A DNA stretch of 64,000 nt from the NCBI GenBank assembly GCA_963678705.1, contig OY783207.1:24526001-24590000 (forward strand). Direction: 5' to 3'. Every line of letters begins with the position of its first letter. The first letter of the stretch is position 1. The notes beneath the pieces were generated by a model, which was given only the letters and a program-made list of their open reading frames with translations, had not been told where the DNA came from and did not search any database. This document shows positions 10,966 through 23,531 of this stretch, piece after piece. A program made the position numbers and the translations under genes. The stretch comes from Panorpa germanica (Eukaryota > Arthropoda > Insecta > Mecoptera > Panorpidae).

Positions 10966-12592
10966 TTCAGGGATCTCTCACACTGTAACTGTTTCAGTAT
11001 GATGCCTTCGCATTAGCGCACTTTGCCATGAGAGAAAGTTTCTCTTTTAGTGTTTATTATTACATCACTTTTATTACTCACAGTACAGTGGTGTATTGAT
11101 GTTGATCAAGACTCATGGTAAAGTGTGGAAATGGGAAACAATTCGACTACACCCTATGAGTAAAGTTGGCGTCGCAAATAGACAGTTGCAGTGTGCAGTG
11201 TGAGAGAGGCATAACTGTAAATCCATATAGTTATTGGCACACAAATGAATTTAAAGAAGCTGCTGATTTGTAAATGAAGCTAATTAAAATTACTGTGTGA
11301 AATTTGTATAAAATAAAAAACCATTTTAAAAGAAACATGAATAAAACAATTTGGAAATACCAACAATAAAAAAAAAAATTGAAAACATAAAAGTTAAACG
11401 AAGTCAATTTCCCGGTTGGTTTGGTTGGAATAAAATAACAAATACAAAATAGTTACGAGTAAAAAAACTGTGTGAAAAACTACAAAAAAAAAAATAAATT
11501 TATAAAATAAAATCGTGGAAAATGAAAAGTACTTAACGTTGTGCTGTAATAAAATTATTAAATATTCTGGTAAGTAGGGAAGGGTGAAGGAGAGAGGGAA
11601 ACCGGAAGCGTGAAAATATATTTTAATAGAACGGTTGTTAGCAAGTTAGTTTTTCTTTTTAATGTAGCTATTTTAACATTTATACAGTGTATTCAATTTC
11701 AGTTAAACGTTATCATCAATTTTAAGAAATAGTTTATATTTTCCTTTTACAGAGCTCCAGGGCTCTGGTTCACTTTTCCGACAACATTCTTTTCAACCTA
11801 TATTAATAAATAAAACTTTTACGGGGTGTCGAACCCAACATTGGGTTAATATTAATAATAGTAGACAAATCCGGGGTAGTAAACTTTAACATTATTTTAA
11901 GGGTTTATTCACCCCTAGTCAATACATCGACCCTTGTACCTCAGCATTGCTACTAATCACCTAATGTTATGAACCCCATAATATCCGTCTTATAAACTGC
12001 AGACTTGGCTTTAAAGCCCGTAAACAAAACCCTTACGAGGCACGCGGGGTGTAGCGCGAGGGGGGCGGAAGAAAGCGAAGACGGAGGCCCAACAAATGTC
12101 ACAAAATGTCTTGAGAAAGTAAATCTCATTTACTTGACAATGGGGAATACAAAACCATTCTTACTTGTAGTCGTGCAGTTAAAATGAACTATATATTTTC
12201 TAATAAATATGTTTTTAATCAAATTTCCAAGTGAACGCTACCCTTCGCCTTACCCCATCCCCATCACGTGTTCAAACCTTAGAAATATATTAATTTTAAT
12301 TTCGTATAATTAAATCGTGAATACTTTAAGATGTTTAGGGCTTTTCTGAAGAAGGGGATGAAAAACTTATTGGTTTTAAAAACACATTGTTACTGGCTTA
12401 TTGATTCGTGAAAAGGGAATACTTAAATTCATATTCTTTAAGATTCCTAGCACAGCTCCATGTTAATTAGTCACGTAGGCCTCAGCTAAGTCTGGTAAAG
12501 GATTCTGTTGTTTAACATAAATCGAAACATAGGGGGTTTTTACCTCGTACCCCTATGATTTCTATTTTAAGGTGGCCACTCACAGTCATTCC

Positions 12593-12660
12593 ATTCGTCA
12601 CTGCGTCACTCTAAAAACGTGTCGTAACTTGTTCCACAACATGGAACGATGGAATGACAG
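12593..12660. repeat. Short inverted-repeat unit (possible tiny MITE)
   Basis: CAGTCATTCCATTCG at the left and CGATGGAATGACAG at the right form an imperfect inverted repeat about 14 bp long, enclosing about 40 bp. A second copy was not found in the window, so mobility is only a suggestion. Confidence 0.45.
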
Positions 12661-15169
12661 TTTATTTCATTTTCAAAACTCCTGCCTTCATTTAATTCTC
12701 TTCTACGGCCAATGTCTTTGTTATTAAGCTACTACATAATCCCTCTGTACTTTTAATAATAAAATACTTTATTTTCCATAAACACAATACTTTCTTTATT
12801 CATTTACCATTGACTTTTCTTATCAAATTCTTTCAAAACATTTTCCTTTGTTGTGGTTTTATTACAGTTCTTGTTTCTCTTATTAACAAGTTCCTTCTTT
12901 CAGTAAAATATTTCTCATCGCTAGCTACAAAATACTTTTTAATCAATCCTTCTCCCTGCCCATACCCCTTCTCAGCCCTTCACTCCTCTTTATCTCATAG
13001 CAACGAGAGATACATAATTTAATAATTTGTTTAATAAAGAAGCTTAAAATAAATATAGGTCAGGAAACGTGCAGAAAAACGAAAAGCACAAGAGAGCGTA
13101 TGGCGGCTGCGGCCCAACAATTTGAAGTTGTGATTACATTTTGAAGTGCCATTGTTGTATTCTTATTGTAATTTCATTTTCATTTTTAATTTAAAACGAA
13201 TATTATGGAGTCCAGTAGAAATATGGAAAGTTTCCACCAGAGAAAAGTTACTATGTTAATATATTTAATATCGAAGCAATGCTGGAAAACACTATTATTA
13301 CAATATCTCAGCCACACTGATACTAAAACTATAACTGTTTTCTACAATACGGTTTTAAGTAAACTGATTTTGCTGCGGTTTGACTGGCCTAACCTCCGCT
13401 TACTTGTTTTCGCTTTATTCATTTTATTTTGTAAACCCTTGAATTTTTTTTCAATGTGCTATACTTTCTTGATTTATTTTTTCTTGTTGTTGTTGATGAT
13501 TTCTTTTTATTTTTCTTTTATATTTTCCACTTAAACTCTACTCTGATTTTAATGGATGCATTTTCTATATATTTTTTGTAAACGCTTTTTTTTTCTCTCG
13601 TTTCTTTCTCGCATAGAAAAGTATTTTTAGTTCATTTTGTCGTTGTGTCGTTGTGTTGTCCCGGATAATTGTAATGTGCTTTAAATTCAAATTGAATTTT
13701 TAATATAAAATGAATATTAATACATTTTTAATTGTTCTTTTGTGCAATTATGAATATGAATTGTAAAATGATATTGCTTAATTAGTATATAATTAAACAA
13801 AACACCGAACGCACACAAAAACTGTTTGCTCTTTCTTTTTGGAGAGTCGGCTGTTATTTAAATATAACTTTTCATTAAATATTAATCAAAACCCATTATC
13901 ATTAGCTCCGACAGTAATTAATGCAACAGATAAATATATGGTTCATGGAAATGATATTATTTAGTGGCGATGGAGTTATCCACTAAGGAAAACAAAAACT
14001 GTTGGCTTACGAAAACTACTACCCCTATCTGAAAAATAACATGACAATTATGACATGCTACATACGGATTTAATCCCCTCTCCCCACAAGATGATAATTG
14101 CCCTCAAGCAATGATAACATCCCCAATTAAACCATATAACCATCACCAGCATTTATCTCCAACAACAATGAGTTATCTCTTTTCAGTCTCCAAATCGTTT
14201 TTATTTTCAGTTTCTGACAGAATATAATTATTATTTTATCTCTCATTTTGCTCAGAATTTAAGATCTTTTATCGCAATATAACTGGGTCTATCCTATAGT
14301 TATCTCTGTGATGTTAGCTAGAAATAACAATTTATTTATCTACATTGTTTGATCTCTTTGCAACGACTAATGCCCAAACCAGCAAACCAGCAGCAGAGCC
14401 ATCTATTGGAGAATGAAATAAATTTATCAGATATCCAAGAGTACAATTCAGTGAACTATATAATCTTTTGCTTTTTAGTTTTTTTAAAGAAACTTTGAAG
14501 TTTTAAACTCTTGTCTTCGTGTCCCTACATACATATACATTGTACCCGGCGTTGTTCGGACTAACGTTACAGGATGAAATACTGTTTGTCACTTTAATGT
14601 TTCATGTCTTTTATAATACTGTAAATGAATTGAACATCTGAGCGAAATGGATACGTGGGCCACAGATACATCCCATTTGCAGTGCACACCAACGCGACAC
14701 ACTTGCCCCAACGACTGAGCATAGGCATAACGCTTCAGCGCCACCCATTTTCAAAGCACTGCATTTCTTTTTTTTTTTTGATTACTAAATATTATTACAA
14801 TCTGTCCTGCTTATAGGACATTCAGTATGTCAAAATAAAATGTCTTGCGCGGGATATGCCCATCGACTCATCCCTCAATTTTAATAGATCCTAGGTTCTG
14901 TTTATTTGGCTAGTAGGTCCTGAGGTAACTTCTTTTTCAGTCTGCGTACTATGGAAATATTGGACATTAGACAGCTGGCCAAATTGTTTGGATGTTCTAT
15001 TATTCTCTCCTTGTATACTTTGGTTTTAAGCACTATTTCTTCTTTTACTATAGGTATATCCAGGTCTCGATGTATTATGTGATTAGGTATAAACCATGGT
15101 GCATTCGTGACAATCCTTAGCACTGCATTTACAAAACTATCTTTCTTGAATTATTTTTATTTTTAGGAA

Positions 15170-15465
15170 AAAATGTAACCTTATTAAATTCTCAAAAATT
15201 TTATGGCCTCCGATTTGAAAATTTTTAACGGATCTTATAGTAAAATTCAATGATGATTCCAAATTTGAAATCCATTTTTATGAGGCCCTCCCCCCTGTCG
15301 AATTATAGGCACTTACTAGACGAAATAATGGTCTGATTTAAAAATGGAGGGTGCTTGAAAATTTCACTAAAAAATTTATGATCTCCAATTTGGAAAATTT
15401 AAACGTATCTTATAGTAAAATTCAACGCTGATTCCAAATTTGAAATCCATTTTTTTCCAGGTGTC
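15170..15465 (-). repeat. Repeat family E, copy 1 (two tandem partial units)
   Basis: Two consecutive diverged units about 165 bp apart share ATTTGAAAATTT/AATTTGGAAAATTT, CTTATAGTAAAATTCAA and GATTCCAAATTTGAAATCC. The same sequence occurs in the opposite orientation at 32718-33140, where the unit length is about 243 bp. No coding capacity. Confidence 0.75.
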
Positions 15466-17004
15466 TTTAAAGAAAAGCTCCAGGCTAGTCTGTCTCCTTG
15501 TTAAAGCGAACTAACCAGTAACATCATTTAGTATATATTTTAGCTACAAAATATCTATCTCTAACGACCGTGTCTCACATGGACCGTGGAAACACAAGGA
15601 GGAGACCCACTCGTATTTATAGCACAAGAAATTCACAACAAAGCTGTCCGAAACCAAATCATGTTAACTGAACCATTGAACTTGAAAAAGGTCCCTGTAA
15701 CTTAGCACCGAGTTAACTTTCTAACAAAAGCAAGATTTGACTAAGTATAGATTTATTTTGAAGTCTGTCTCCACGTGGACAGATCTATTTTGCGTGCAGT
15801 CTAATGGGCTTGAGGGAACAACAGGGATATTCCCAGATATCAGAATCTGGAAAGGGTGAAGTGGAGTTAAGGGTTAGTCGTTGACTTGCTGACTGAATAA
15901 ACAGTCAACAACGTTCTTATTTCAAACTACTGGCCAATATGTTAACCCCAAGATATTACCCTCAAGAGAAAGTTTTACCACGCATAGATATAGAACTTTG
16001 TACAGTAGTTTTAAAAATTGGTTTACCAAGACAAGAAATTACTCTTTCGCTGTATAGTGTTATAAATTTCACTTTGCATCCTCACTTTCATATTGTGCTA
16101 ATAAATTTAATAATGCCCGGGAACTGTCTTACTCTTGCCTCCCTTTTTACTCATATATTAGTACGTACCTTTATTAATGAACGGTTTTAGTATTTTATGT
16201 GTAGTTGTAGTCTGCTGGGAAACAACTGCCGTGGCCTGAAATCAATAGAAACTCAAATTAGGATTTATCATTAACTTGTGCCACCACTAGGTCGGTTATC
16301 GAAGTAATAGAATCTATGAAGCACACGATATAGATCTCCAACGATATACACTAAAAAGAAAATCGGAAAAATGGGTCACAACTAAAATATGAGACAAACC
16401 AAATTAAGCGTAAAAGAAATTTAATGGAAAACTATGTGAAACAATATTGGGATCATAAGTCTTGGAAATAGAAACTTGGGAGAATATAGAACATGAAAAG
16501 ATATTTGTAGAAGATAAGCATAACTTGTTCAGATGATTAAAACGTAACTAAAAACGTACTCCTATTACAAAAACAAAATTGTAATAATGTAAAATTAAAA
16601 CTTTTAAATAAAAAAAAAACAACTGTAATTTTGTTGATAAATGAACAGAAAGTTGTGCAGAGCGGAAAGTGGATCAGTGAATTGTAAAACTTTTATCCTT
16701 TGTCAAACAAAAGACATCAATCGAAATAAAAAAAAAACAATGACGAAAAAGCAGTCAAATTGTTCGATTGGCTTAGTGAGTTGAAGGACTGAGCCGTGCG
16801 AACATAAAGAAAAGTAAGGAGAGGGTGGTGATGAGGAGGGTTGGAGGAGGGGATGGAGTTGAAAAAGACAATTCAAAAGACAAGTAGTGTTATCGGGGTT
16901 TTAAATAACTCGGGCCATTAAATGTGTATCTGTCATTATTGTACCAGTAGGTAGATAAGAATGCTCACAAGGGATGCCACTTTACGTGGTAAATGATGGG
17001 GTGC

Positions 17005-17032
17005 ATGTGTGTGTGTGTGTGTGTGTGTGTGT
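17005..17032. repeat. (GT)n microsatellite
   Basis: About fourteen GT units. It supplies the His-Thr run in the minus-strand open frame at 16965-17168, which is therefore not a gene. Confidence 0.9.
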
Positions 17033-17113
17033 AGAAGAATAAACATGTGATAGATATTGTTCTGCATTTCCAAAATCTTAAATGTAGAAAGGGTTGCTTG
17101 GAAGTCCTGTGCT

Positions 17114-17439
17114 CAGGGGCGGCCTTAGCCATTGCGAGACCGCGGGGTGGCAGATCTTTGCGAGGCACTTGTTCTTTGTATAATTTAAGTAAATTGTAAG
17201 TAAGTATTTTTGATGATAATTGACCAGAAATAAAATTTTATATTGGAAGTTTTATAAAAGTTAACAAGCACAAAGATGTAAAATATTAATAATGATAAAC
17301 TTAGGTACATGAATACCTTAAAAGATATACGCAGTTATTCTAGTGGGATTTCTAAAGAGCGAGGCGCGAGATTCAAATACATATATAGTAATTAATTTTT
17401 CTACTTGGGTTGTTGCGCGAGAATGCCAGGCCGCCTCTG
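17114..17439 (+). mobile_element. hAT-like MITE, family A copy 2, with perfect 8-bp duplication
   Basis: This copy gives the cleanest definition of family A. It starts CAGGGGCGGCCTTAGCC, ends CCAGGCCGCCTCTG, and is flanked by CCTGTGCT on both sides (17106-17113 and 17440-17447). The 8-bp duplication and CAG/CTG ends place it in the hAT superfamily. The element is 326 bp, with an AT-rich core (TTGTATAATTTAAGTAAATTG) followed by the block reading LRYMNTLKDIRSYSSGISKERGARF in one frame, probably a remnant of a parental transposase. Near the right end about 35 bp of the usual GCGAGGCCCCGGGCGGTTGCC segment is missing. Confidence 0.9.
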
Positions 17440-17447
17440 CCTGTGCT

Positions 17448-18475
17448 AATAAGCTAAACCTATATGGTTTTCCAATAAGGGTTGCATGCTTTTCGGGGTT
17501 AATTTCACAGACGCCAAACTGCGAATGTCTCGCTGTCTTGACAGTGCAATAGGTTTGTAAACTAACGTCAAATGTAGAAACCAAAATCCGTTAATTCATT
17601 CTTTACTAATTTAGACGGAAAATACCGAAATTTTTTGTTGCTATGAGAGCATATTCTTCTCAAGGCATAGTTCTAGGAAACCATTTTTCTTGTATAATAT
17701 GAAAGTTCCGTCAAGTGTGAATTGTCACCCTGTTTTCCACGAATATCGTTCTCTTCCAGAATACCCTCTAATGGTTTTGTGTTAATACGCTTATGGTTTT
17801 GTTATTGCACACCTCCTCTCTCTCTCTCTCTCTCTCTTCCATCTCTCGTGTACCCTATTCTCACAGTGATCATGTTTCAATCCCGTCATCCAGGCAACAG
17901 GACGCAGGATCCCGTAGGACACGTTTCTGAAACTTGTGACTATACAGTTCCAACAGTAGTGGTGGAAATGGTATAGCATATCCTTAATTCCTAATCCGAT
18001 ATTTATGTTATTTAATCTCTAAAACACCTTATTTATACCAAGTTCTGTTTTAACGGCGGCTATTAAATCGTTATCATAATATTACACGGAGAACTATATA
18101 AAAATAATATGAAGTAATAATGTTTCCAGAGAAATTAAATGAAGCGCTACTTTGTATTTGTGTTTTAAATCACCTAGTACTTATGTTAACAAAACGGGTC
18201 TTTTAATTATATATTAGAGTAATTAATAATTTTAAATGAAGCGCAACAAGAACAGGCAAATAATGCATGCTCGGCTGGGTTTCTCTTAATACATTAAAAC
18301 CTAAGACGACAAGAAAATGAACTTGTGGAAAAATGATAAAATTAATCTTCACGCTTTCTTCAGTTTCATTAATATCTGCACAGAAATACGAATTGTGCCT
18401 GTTTCTTTTTATAGATATGTAGATCTTTATCTATAAGTTCGAAACCAAGACCTCTAGCTACTAATGGGCTTGTGT
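17448..18475. other. Non-coding stretch with CT microsatellite
   Basis: No gene recognised. A (CT)n run lies at 17814-17838. The open frames of about 60-85 codons around it (17722-17976 plus, 17791-17979 minus) are driven by that run. Confidence 0.45.
17814..17838. repeat. (CT)n microsatellite
   Basis: About twelve CT units. Confidence 0.9.
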
Positions 18476-19087
18476 CTTAATTTTTTAGTGGTCGATTTTT
18501 CAATTGTTGATTGGAATTGATGTTAATAAATGTGTATTGGCTTGTCTATTTTATTAAATATCTAAATATTGACGGATATATAGCAATTAAAAATTTGAAT
18601 TGTAGTTTTAGCGCTAGAAATGGTCGGCCATATTTGTATGACATGAAATGCATTTTAACGTCAGTTATATGTTGAGTAGGTCAGTGCTGTGGTAATGTTT
18701 CGTAGCCGTTGGTAGTCGAAATAATCAAGTCAAGTCAAAGAATAATAAGTTTTTATTTTATTTAACCCTGTTACGGCAGACATAATATTGGAATTTTATT
18801 GTTCCTTGAAATAGCTGTAAGTAATATTTGATATTTTGATATATACATACATATAGCAGAGATTTATGAGATGTAAGGTAGGCAGCGGTTGTGATGTCAC
18901 ATGCATTTGGAATGAGTACAACGTTGAATCTCTTTAATAATTAAAGAGAAAAAATGACTTTTTTAATTCTTAATATATCCTGAAATATATGGAGTTTTAA
19001 AAAAATAATTGAACATTTGAGATTTTAGTAACCTACTTTATCAAATATAGTACACTTTTATAGAAATTAAGACATAGGACACAAGCC
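18476..19087 (+). mobile_element. MITE family B, copy 2 (most complete)
   Basis: About 612 bp from GGGCTTGTGTCTTAATTTTTTAG to GACATAGGACACAAGCC. It retains the TGTTAATAAATGTGTATTGGC segment missing from copy 1 and the TATTTAACCCTGTTACGGCAGAC segment. Internal landmarks are TTTAGCGCTAGAAATGGTCGG, CAGTGCTGTGGTAATG and CATACATATAGCAGAG. The right terminus has lost one C. Flanks do not show a clean duplication. No coding capacity. Confidence 0.85.
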
Positions 19088-21476
19088 AATTACTGTTCGA
19101 CTAATAGTTTTGGATAACAAACGTCTGTTAAACAGTTGCAAAATAGGGGTCTTAACAACTTTGAGCTAACATCTAGTGAAGAAACAAACCCACCTTGGTT
19201 TTTAAATATGCTTACGTAGACAATATATTTGCATAAATATTACCGTAGAATAAACCCTCTTATCCACTACTTCTCATATAAAATATTATAATGAGATTTA
19301 GCTAAGAGCTTCTACATCTAGCTCCATCTCACCGAGTTTTAAATTAAAATGTTTTCTAACTAGAGGTAAAATGTATACGTAGCTCAGCCTAAAGTATATT
19401 TCCCACCTACTGTTTTAGTTTTAATTTATACTAAAATATACAACTGTTGTTGACAATACAATTGTCTTTCTTATATGACTATCTGTCATAAGTAAAATGA
19501 AGTATCAGCTTGTGAAAAATAAAGAAATTAAATTACAATTAATAAAGATAATATAATTCAACGTGATTCATACGTATTGTACGCGGCAAGCTGAATATTT
19601 TACAAAATTTAGTAAATTAAAATAATGTGAATATAAACGGACATTGGGCATTATCGTAGCACGTCTACGGAGTTCGTAGCTTCAAGCGCATGCGCAGACC
19701 ATGTTAACGGACGTTGGTCCTGCTATGAATTATATGCTTTTCACATGTTTATTCACACCGCTGCGAAAAATAATTGCAGGTCGACACGAAGCGATTTACA
19801 AATAACGCAGGCAAGCGGGAAAATGAAATGATATTATTTAAAAAAAACGTGTTCAGTTACAAGAGCAAAATGTTGTAATGATGTTCAATAAACACAATAA
19901 TGTTATCTCGTTTTCTCTTTCATATTGTAATATGTATTTTGATAGTGCATCTCATTCTATCTTCAAAAATGTAGATAGAAGTGTTTTTTATTTTATTTTT
20001 AATACAAAATTGTACACTTTTTCATTGTAGATGTTTATAAAAAATATAATAAAGCTTCGTCGTTTCGAGTGATAGTCATTATTACGGCTGTAAATTTAGA
20101 ACGGTGTCTGGTGTCATTTATTTTCAGATTTTTTACGAATTTTCTCCTAAAATATTTTCTTTAATTATGAATTATATTTTCAAATAGATAGGGTGATTAC
20201 AAAATTATCTTAAAATAATAATATAGGTAATTATACACGTATAATAAAATGCATGCCAACTAATCTGGAAGTTACACTACGGTTTGCTTAGTTTACATTA
20301 TGATATTAATAACACTAAATTCCAATTGGATGAACTCTAAATGACCTTGTAACCGCAAACTGTGATTGTCCATGCGTTAAACGGTTTGTGTATCCATGTA
20401 GATGTTAACATGAATCCAGGAGGACATTTAGATAGTTAGGAGGTTGGTTCGCAAATACCACGTAAAGGTAAGCATCGACTTATTGACGCCTCTAAAAGTT
20501 GTTCATGGAATGAACCCTTGTTTTGAAGTTTTCATGATGTTAATAGGTTGTAGCTAGCTTCTAGCAACCCAGCAAGTTTGAAACTGCACTGTCAAGATAA
20601 TTTTCCACCTGGGGTTGCGATTTGCAAAAAAACAAACTAAAACTAGGAAACTGTATATTTCGAGTTGATATTCATGACTAGCCTTATATATTATTACATT
20701 GTATCATATGTTAACAGAAAGGTCACACAAATTACAGCATAAGTCGAAGCCATACATAGTTCAACTTTAAAAACAGCGAACCAGTTGGATTTTCCATCTA
20801 TATTACAAAACAATTTTCCAACACTTTATTAAATTTGCTTGTTCCGTTGCGAAACCAATCAAATACACTTTTCAATTATCCCTCTGTATATACAAGTATA
20901 TCTATACTAGGAGTACAATATGTACTAGGGAAAACGGGAAAATGTAAAAGAGAAAATCAAAACATAATTCATAATACGTGGTGTATAATTTGTAAATGAA
21001 TCAATAGTGTGTTTGTGCTAGCTGTTTGCAAACAATGATTTTTGTATTCACCATTTAAATGCTCGTACATTTGTTGTTTTATTCTGCGACTGCACGAACT
21101 GTTATGCGAATACGAACGCGATGCAATGTGTACATAGCTTAGTCCACCAGCATATTTATTATACTTTATGCACTCTAAATGGATTCATATTTAATTAGTT
21201 TGTAGATTAAGCCCTTGTGCGGTACAGATGGGCTTGCTCCGGGACTGGGTGCTAGGTGCGGAGCGTGGGGGGTCACTGGGAGTGGGAGGACTGGCTAGTG
21301 TTGATAGATTTACAATGATTGATGATGCACTGAGTCTGTGTACGAGTTGTTCTATATTTATTATGTATAGCTACATTCCTAATTTATCATAAGGCGTACT
21401 CGTGGAACAAAAACTACAAATTAGTTTTGTTTATAATGTAGACGTTAGTCAATGAACAGTAAGCGCGCACCCTTAG
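19088..21476. other. Gene-free AT-rich stretch
   Basis: About 2.4 kb with no recognisable gene, RNA or repeat family shared with the rest of the window. A moderately GC-rich G-run patch lies at 21225-21300. Confidence 0.45.
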
Positions 21477-21922
21477 GGCGACTGGTTGCAAACCTAAGCC
21501 CTGAATCTGCCCGAACCGAATGAGAATGCAACAGTATTATTAGTGAGAGAATGAACGTGTATACGAGTGAGAGAAAACACACGGCACGAACGTAACTAAA
21601 CTGATTTCAAACTGGTTTTGAGTACGTTTGCAGCGAGTCTATTTCTCGGTCGTAGGGCATGCTTTTGATGATGACATCATCAACAAAGATGTGCACGAAT
21701 ACTATTAAAAAGTATTTAAATACATACATACAATAAAATCCCCTATTATGCTATTTTTTAAAATTCTATAGAGTCACGGAACACGACTCGACTACCAGTT
21801 TAGTTTCGTTCGTGCCGTGTGTTTTCTCTCACTGGTATACACGTTCGTTCTCTCACTAATAACACAGTTAAATTCTCATTCGGTTCGGGCAGATTCGGGG
21901 CTAAGGTTTGCAACCAGTCGCC
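21477..21922. mobile_element. Foldback (long inverted repeat) element, family D copy 1
   Basis: Two arms of about 127 bp (21477-21603 and 21796-21922) are near-perfect reverse complements. Both contain GGCGACTGGTTGCAAACC, GAATCTGCCCGAACCGAATG, GAACGTGTATAC and ACACACGGCACGAACG. The 192-bp spacer holds unrelated AT-rich sequence, including a GATGTGCACGAATACT-AAGTATTTAAATAC stretch that resembles a family F hAT end. TTA lies immediately outside each arm (21473-21475 and 21924-21926), which would fit a 3-bp duplication of the PIF/Harbinger type; this is only suggestive. No transposase. Confidence 0.85.
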
Positions 21923-21990
21923 GTTAAAGATTGTTTGATAACGACTTATTACTTTATGCATCTCGGGCAAATTTTGACTTGGGTATTACT

Positions 21991-22050
21991 GACGACCTCC
22001 TACAATGTTGGCAGTATATATGGAGTTATGCTCTCGGTCACTGTGTCGTC
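21991..22050 (-). repeat. tRNA-derived SINE, rearranged fragment
   Basis: It joins two separate parts of the SINE defined at 23010-23284: the tail-side block GACGACCTCCTACAATGTTGGC and the head-side block ATGCTCTCGGTCACTGTGTCGTC, with the centre missing. Read on the minus strand it begins GACGACACAGTGACCGAGAGC, the box A part of the head. Confidence 0.75.
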
Positions 22051-22851
22051 AAATTTTATATATACTAATATATAATATATAATATATACACACAACGAAA
22101 GATATAAACAGTAACTTTTTTCTAACGTTTTACGCGGTTTCTGGTTACATGAGAATTCTCATAGTTTTAACTACTTAAATTGAGTTTTACATAAAGTTTT
22201 GAGCCGTAACAGTATTAAATAAACGTCACACTACCACCCCTTCTCCCCCACTACCCCTTCCACCATCACGTAATGCAGCAGTGCTGCTCTCTGTTTGAAA
22301 TCACGATAATTATATTTAAAGTTAAGTCAAATTGTGTGAAGCAAAGTTCAACATCGTTTTATTCATATGTTCCGCAAAACGAACAAAGTAAACGAACCTG
22401 TGTTCTAATTGTTTAAGAAAATACGTATGTGTGTGTGAGTCGGTTAGTGGGTTGGGTGATTGGCGAGAGGTTGTCTCTAAGAGGGTGGAGAGAAGGATCT
22501 TTAGACAATATTGTATCTGCTACTTCGCTAGTAATAAACTTCTATAACGACTTACTTGTGCATGTTATTTCTTAGTGTTTGTAAATAATAATATTTTGTT
22601 TGGCTTTAACCACGGATTCAAACTGGAATGGGAAATGAGTGCTGTGAAAGTTTTTGGTAAAAGTTTACCAACATAAATCAACACGGGTAGTTGTTGTTCA
22701 TAAAGTTAAATATTGGGACTAGTTCAAGTATTGTTGCTATTACAGGATAGTGCTGCTCCTGTCGCTGTTATTTATGGGAGCTATAGGAACTACAAATAAC
22801 AAATTTCATTTTAAATATTACGATTCGTTTTTATGTCTTTGTATGCCTCTA
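22051..22851. other. Non-coding stretch
   Basis: No gene recognised. TA-rich dinucleotide tracts lie at about 22060-22093; the rest is unremarkable. Confidence 0.45.
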
Positions 22852-22859
22852 TATATAAG

Positions 22860-23523
22860 CAGGGGCGGCCTTACCCATTGCGAGGCCCCGGGCGGCAGAA
22901 ATTTGCAAGGTCCCGGTGTGGCAAATCTTTGCGAGGCACTTGTTCTTTGTATAATTTATGTAAATTGTAAGTAAGTATTTTTAATGATAATTGACGAGAA
23001 ATAAAATTGTTTTTTTTTTTTTATTTAATTTATTTAACGTCGGCCTATTTCCGATGCTGAGTCCTATCACCGACGACCTCCTACAATGTTGGCAGTATTT
23101 ATGGTGTCGTGGCCTCATATATGTGGGCTACACCACTGCCTTTATATTGTACGATTATGTTTGACCATAATCAATATAAGTTCATAATAACCAAACCCAG
23201 AAAATATATATCTGGTCCGGGGATCGAACCCGAAGACACAGCAGTCGGCGTCAAGCATCAATGCTCTCGCCCACTGTGTCGTCAAAATAAAATTGTATAT
23301 TGGAAGTTTTATAAAAGTTAACAAGCACAAAGATGTCTAATATTAATGATGATAAACTAAGGTACATGAATGCCTTAAAAGATATACGCAGTGATTCTAG
23401 TGGGATTTCTAAAGAGCGAGGCGCGAGATTCAAATACATATATAGTAATGAATTTTTGTGCTTGGGTTGTTGCACGAGAATGCGAGGCCCCGGGCGGTTG
23501 CCCTCCCCCTAAGGCCGCTTCTG
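22860..23523 (+). mobile_element. hAT-like MITE, family A copy 3, interrupted by a SINE
   Basis: It runs from CAGGGGCGGCCTTACCC to CTAAGGCCGCTTCTG. The flanks are TATATAAG (22852-22859) and TCTATAAG (23524-23531), a 7-of-8 match to an 8-bp target duplication. The host element is about 378 bp; the extra length is the SINE at 23010-23284 plus its duplication. Near the left end the GCGAGGCCCCGGGCGGCAG motif appears twice in diverged form. Downstream of the SINE an uninterrupted frame from 23335 reads MSNINDDKLRYMNALKDIRS and continues SDSSGISKERGARFKYIYSN, giving a 60-residue frame ending near 23515. This may be the N-terminus of a lost transposase. Confidence 0.9.
23010..23284 (-). repeat. tRNA-derived SINE with poly(A) tail and target duplication
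   Basis: On the minus strand the element starts GACGACACAGTGGGCGAGAGC, resembling a tRNA box A region, followed 30-40 bp later by GGGTTCGATCCCCGG, a good RNA polymerase III box B. A tRNA-unrelated body follows (TTTTCTGGGTTTGG, TGCCAACATTGTAGG, AATAGGCCGACG). It ends in AAATAAATTAAAT and an A run of 12-14 (T run on the plus strand at 23010-23022). The flanks carry an exact 11-bp direct repeat AAATAAAATTG (22999-23009 and 23285-23295), typical of LINE-mobilised SINEs. It inserted into the family A element at 22860-23523. Length about 275 bp. Confidence 0.9.
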
Positions 23524-23531
23524 TCTATAAG

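Larger units (their letters stand above)
10966..17105. other. Long, nearly empty AT-rich stretch
   Basis: Over about 6 kb I find no host gene. Contents that can be named are an A-rich block at about 11330-11520, a short inverted-repeat unit at 12593-12660, repeat family E at 15170-15465 and a GT microsatellite at 17005-17032. The longest open frame (13205-13534, plus, 109 codons) ends in a Phe/Leu/Ser run produced by T-rich sequence and is not convincing as a gene. Confidence 0.45.

Noticed and set aside
13205-13534. 109-codon frame ending in Phe/Leu-rich segment
   Set aside because: Produced by T-rich sequence; no family resemblance.
23196-23284. Possible tRNA gene on the minus strand
   Set aside because: The tRNA-like head is followed by a SINE body, an A-rich tail and a target duplication, so it is the head of a SINE.
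23251-23475. Minus-strand peptides (NLAPRSLEIPLESLRISFKA) recurring at several loci as genes
   Set aside because: These are antisense readings of the family A MITE; the plus frame is the better candidate for an ancestral coding sequence.
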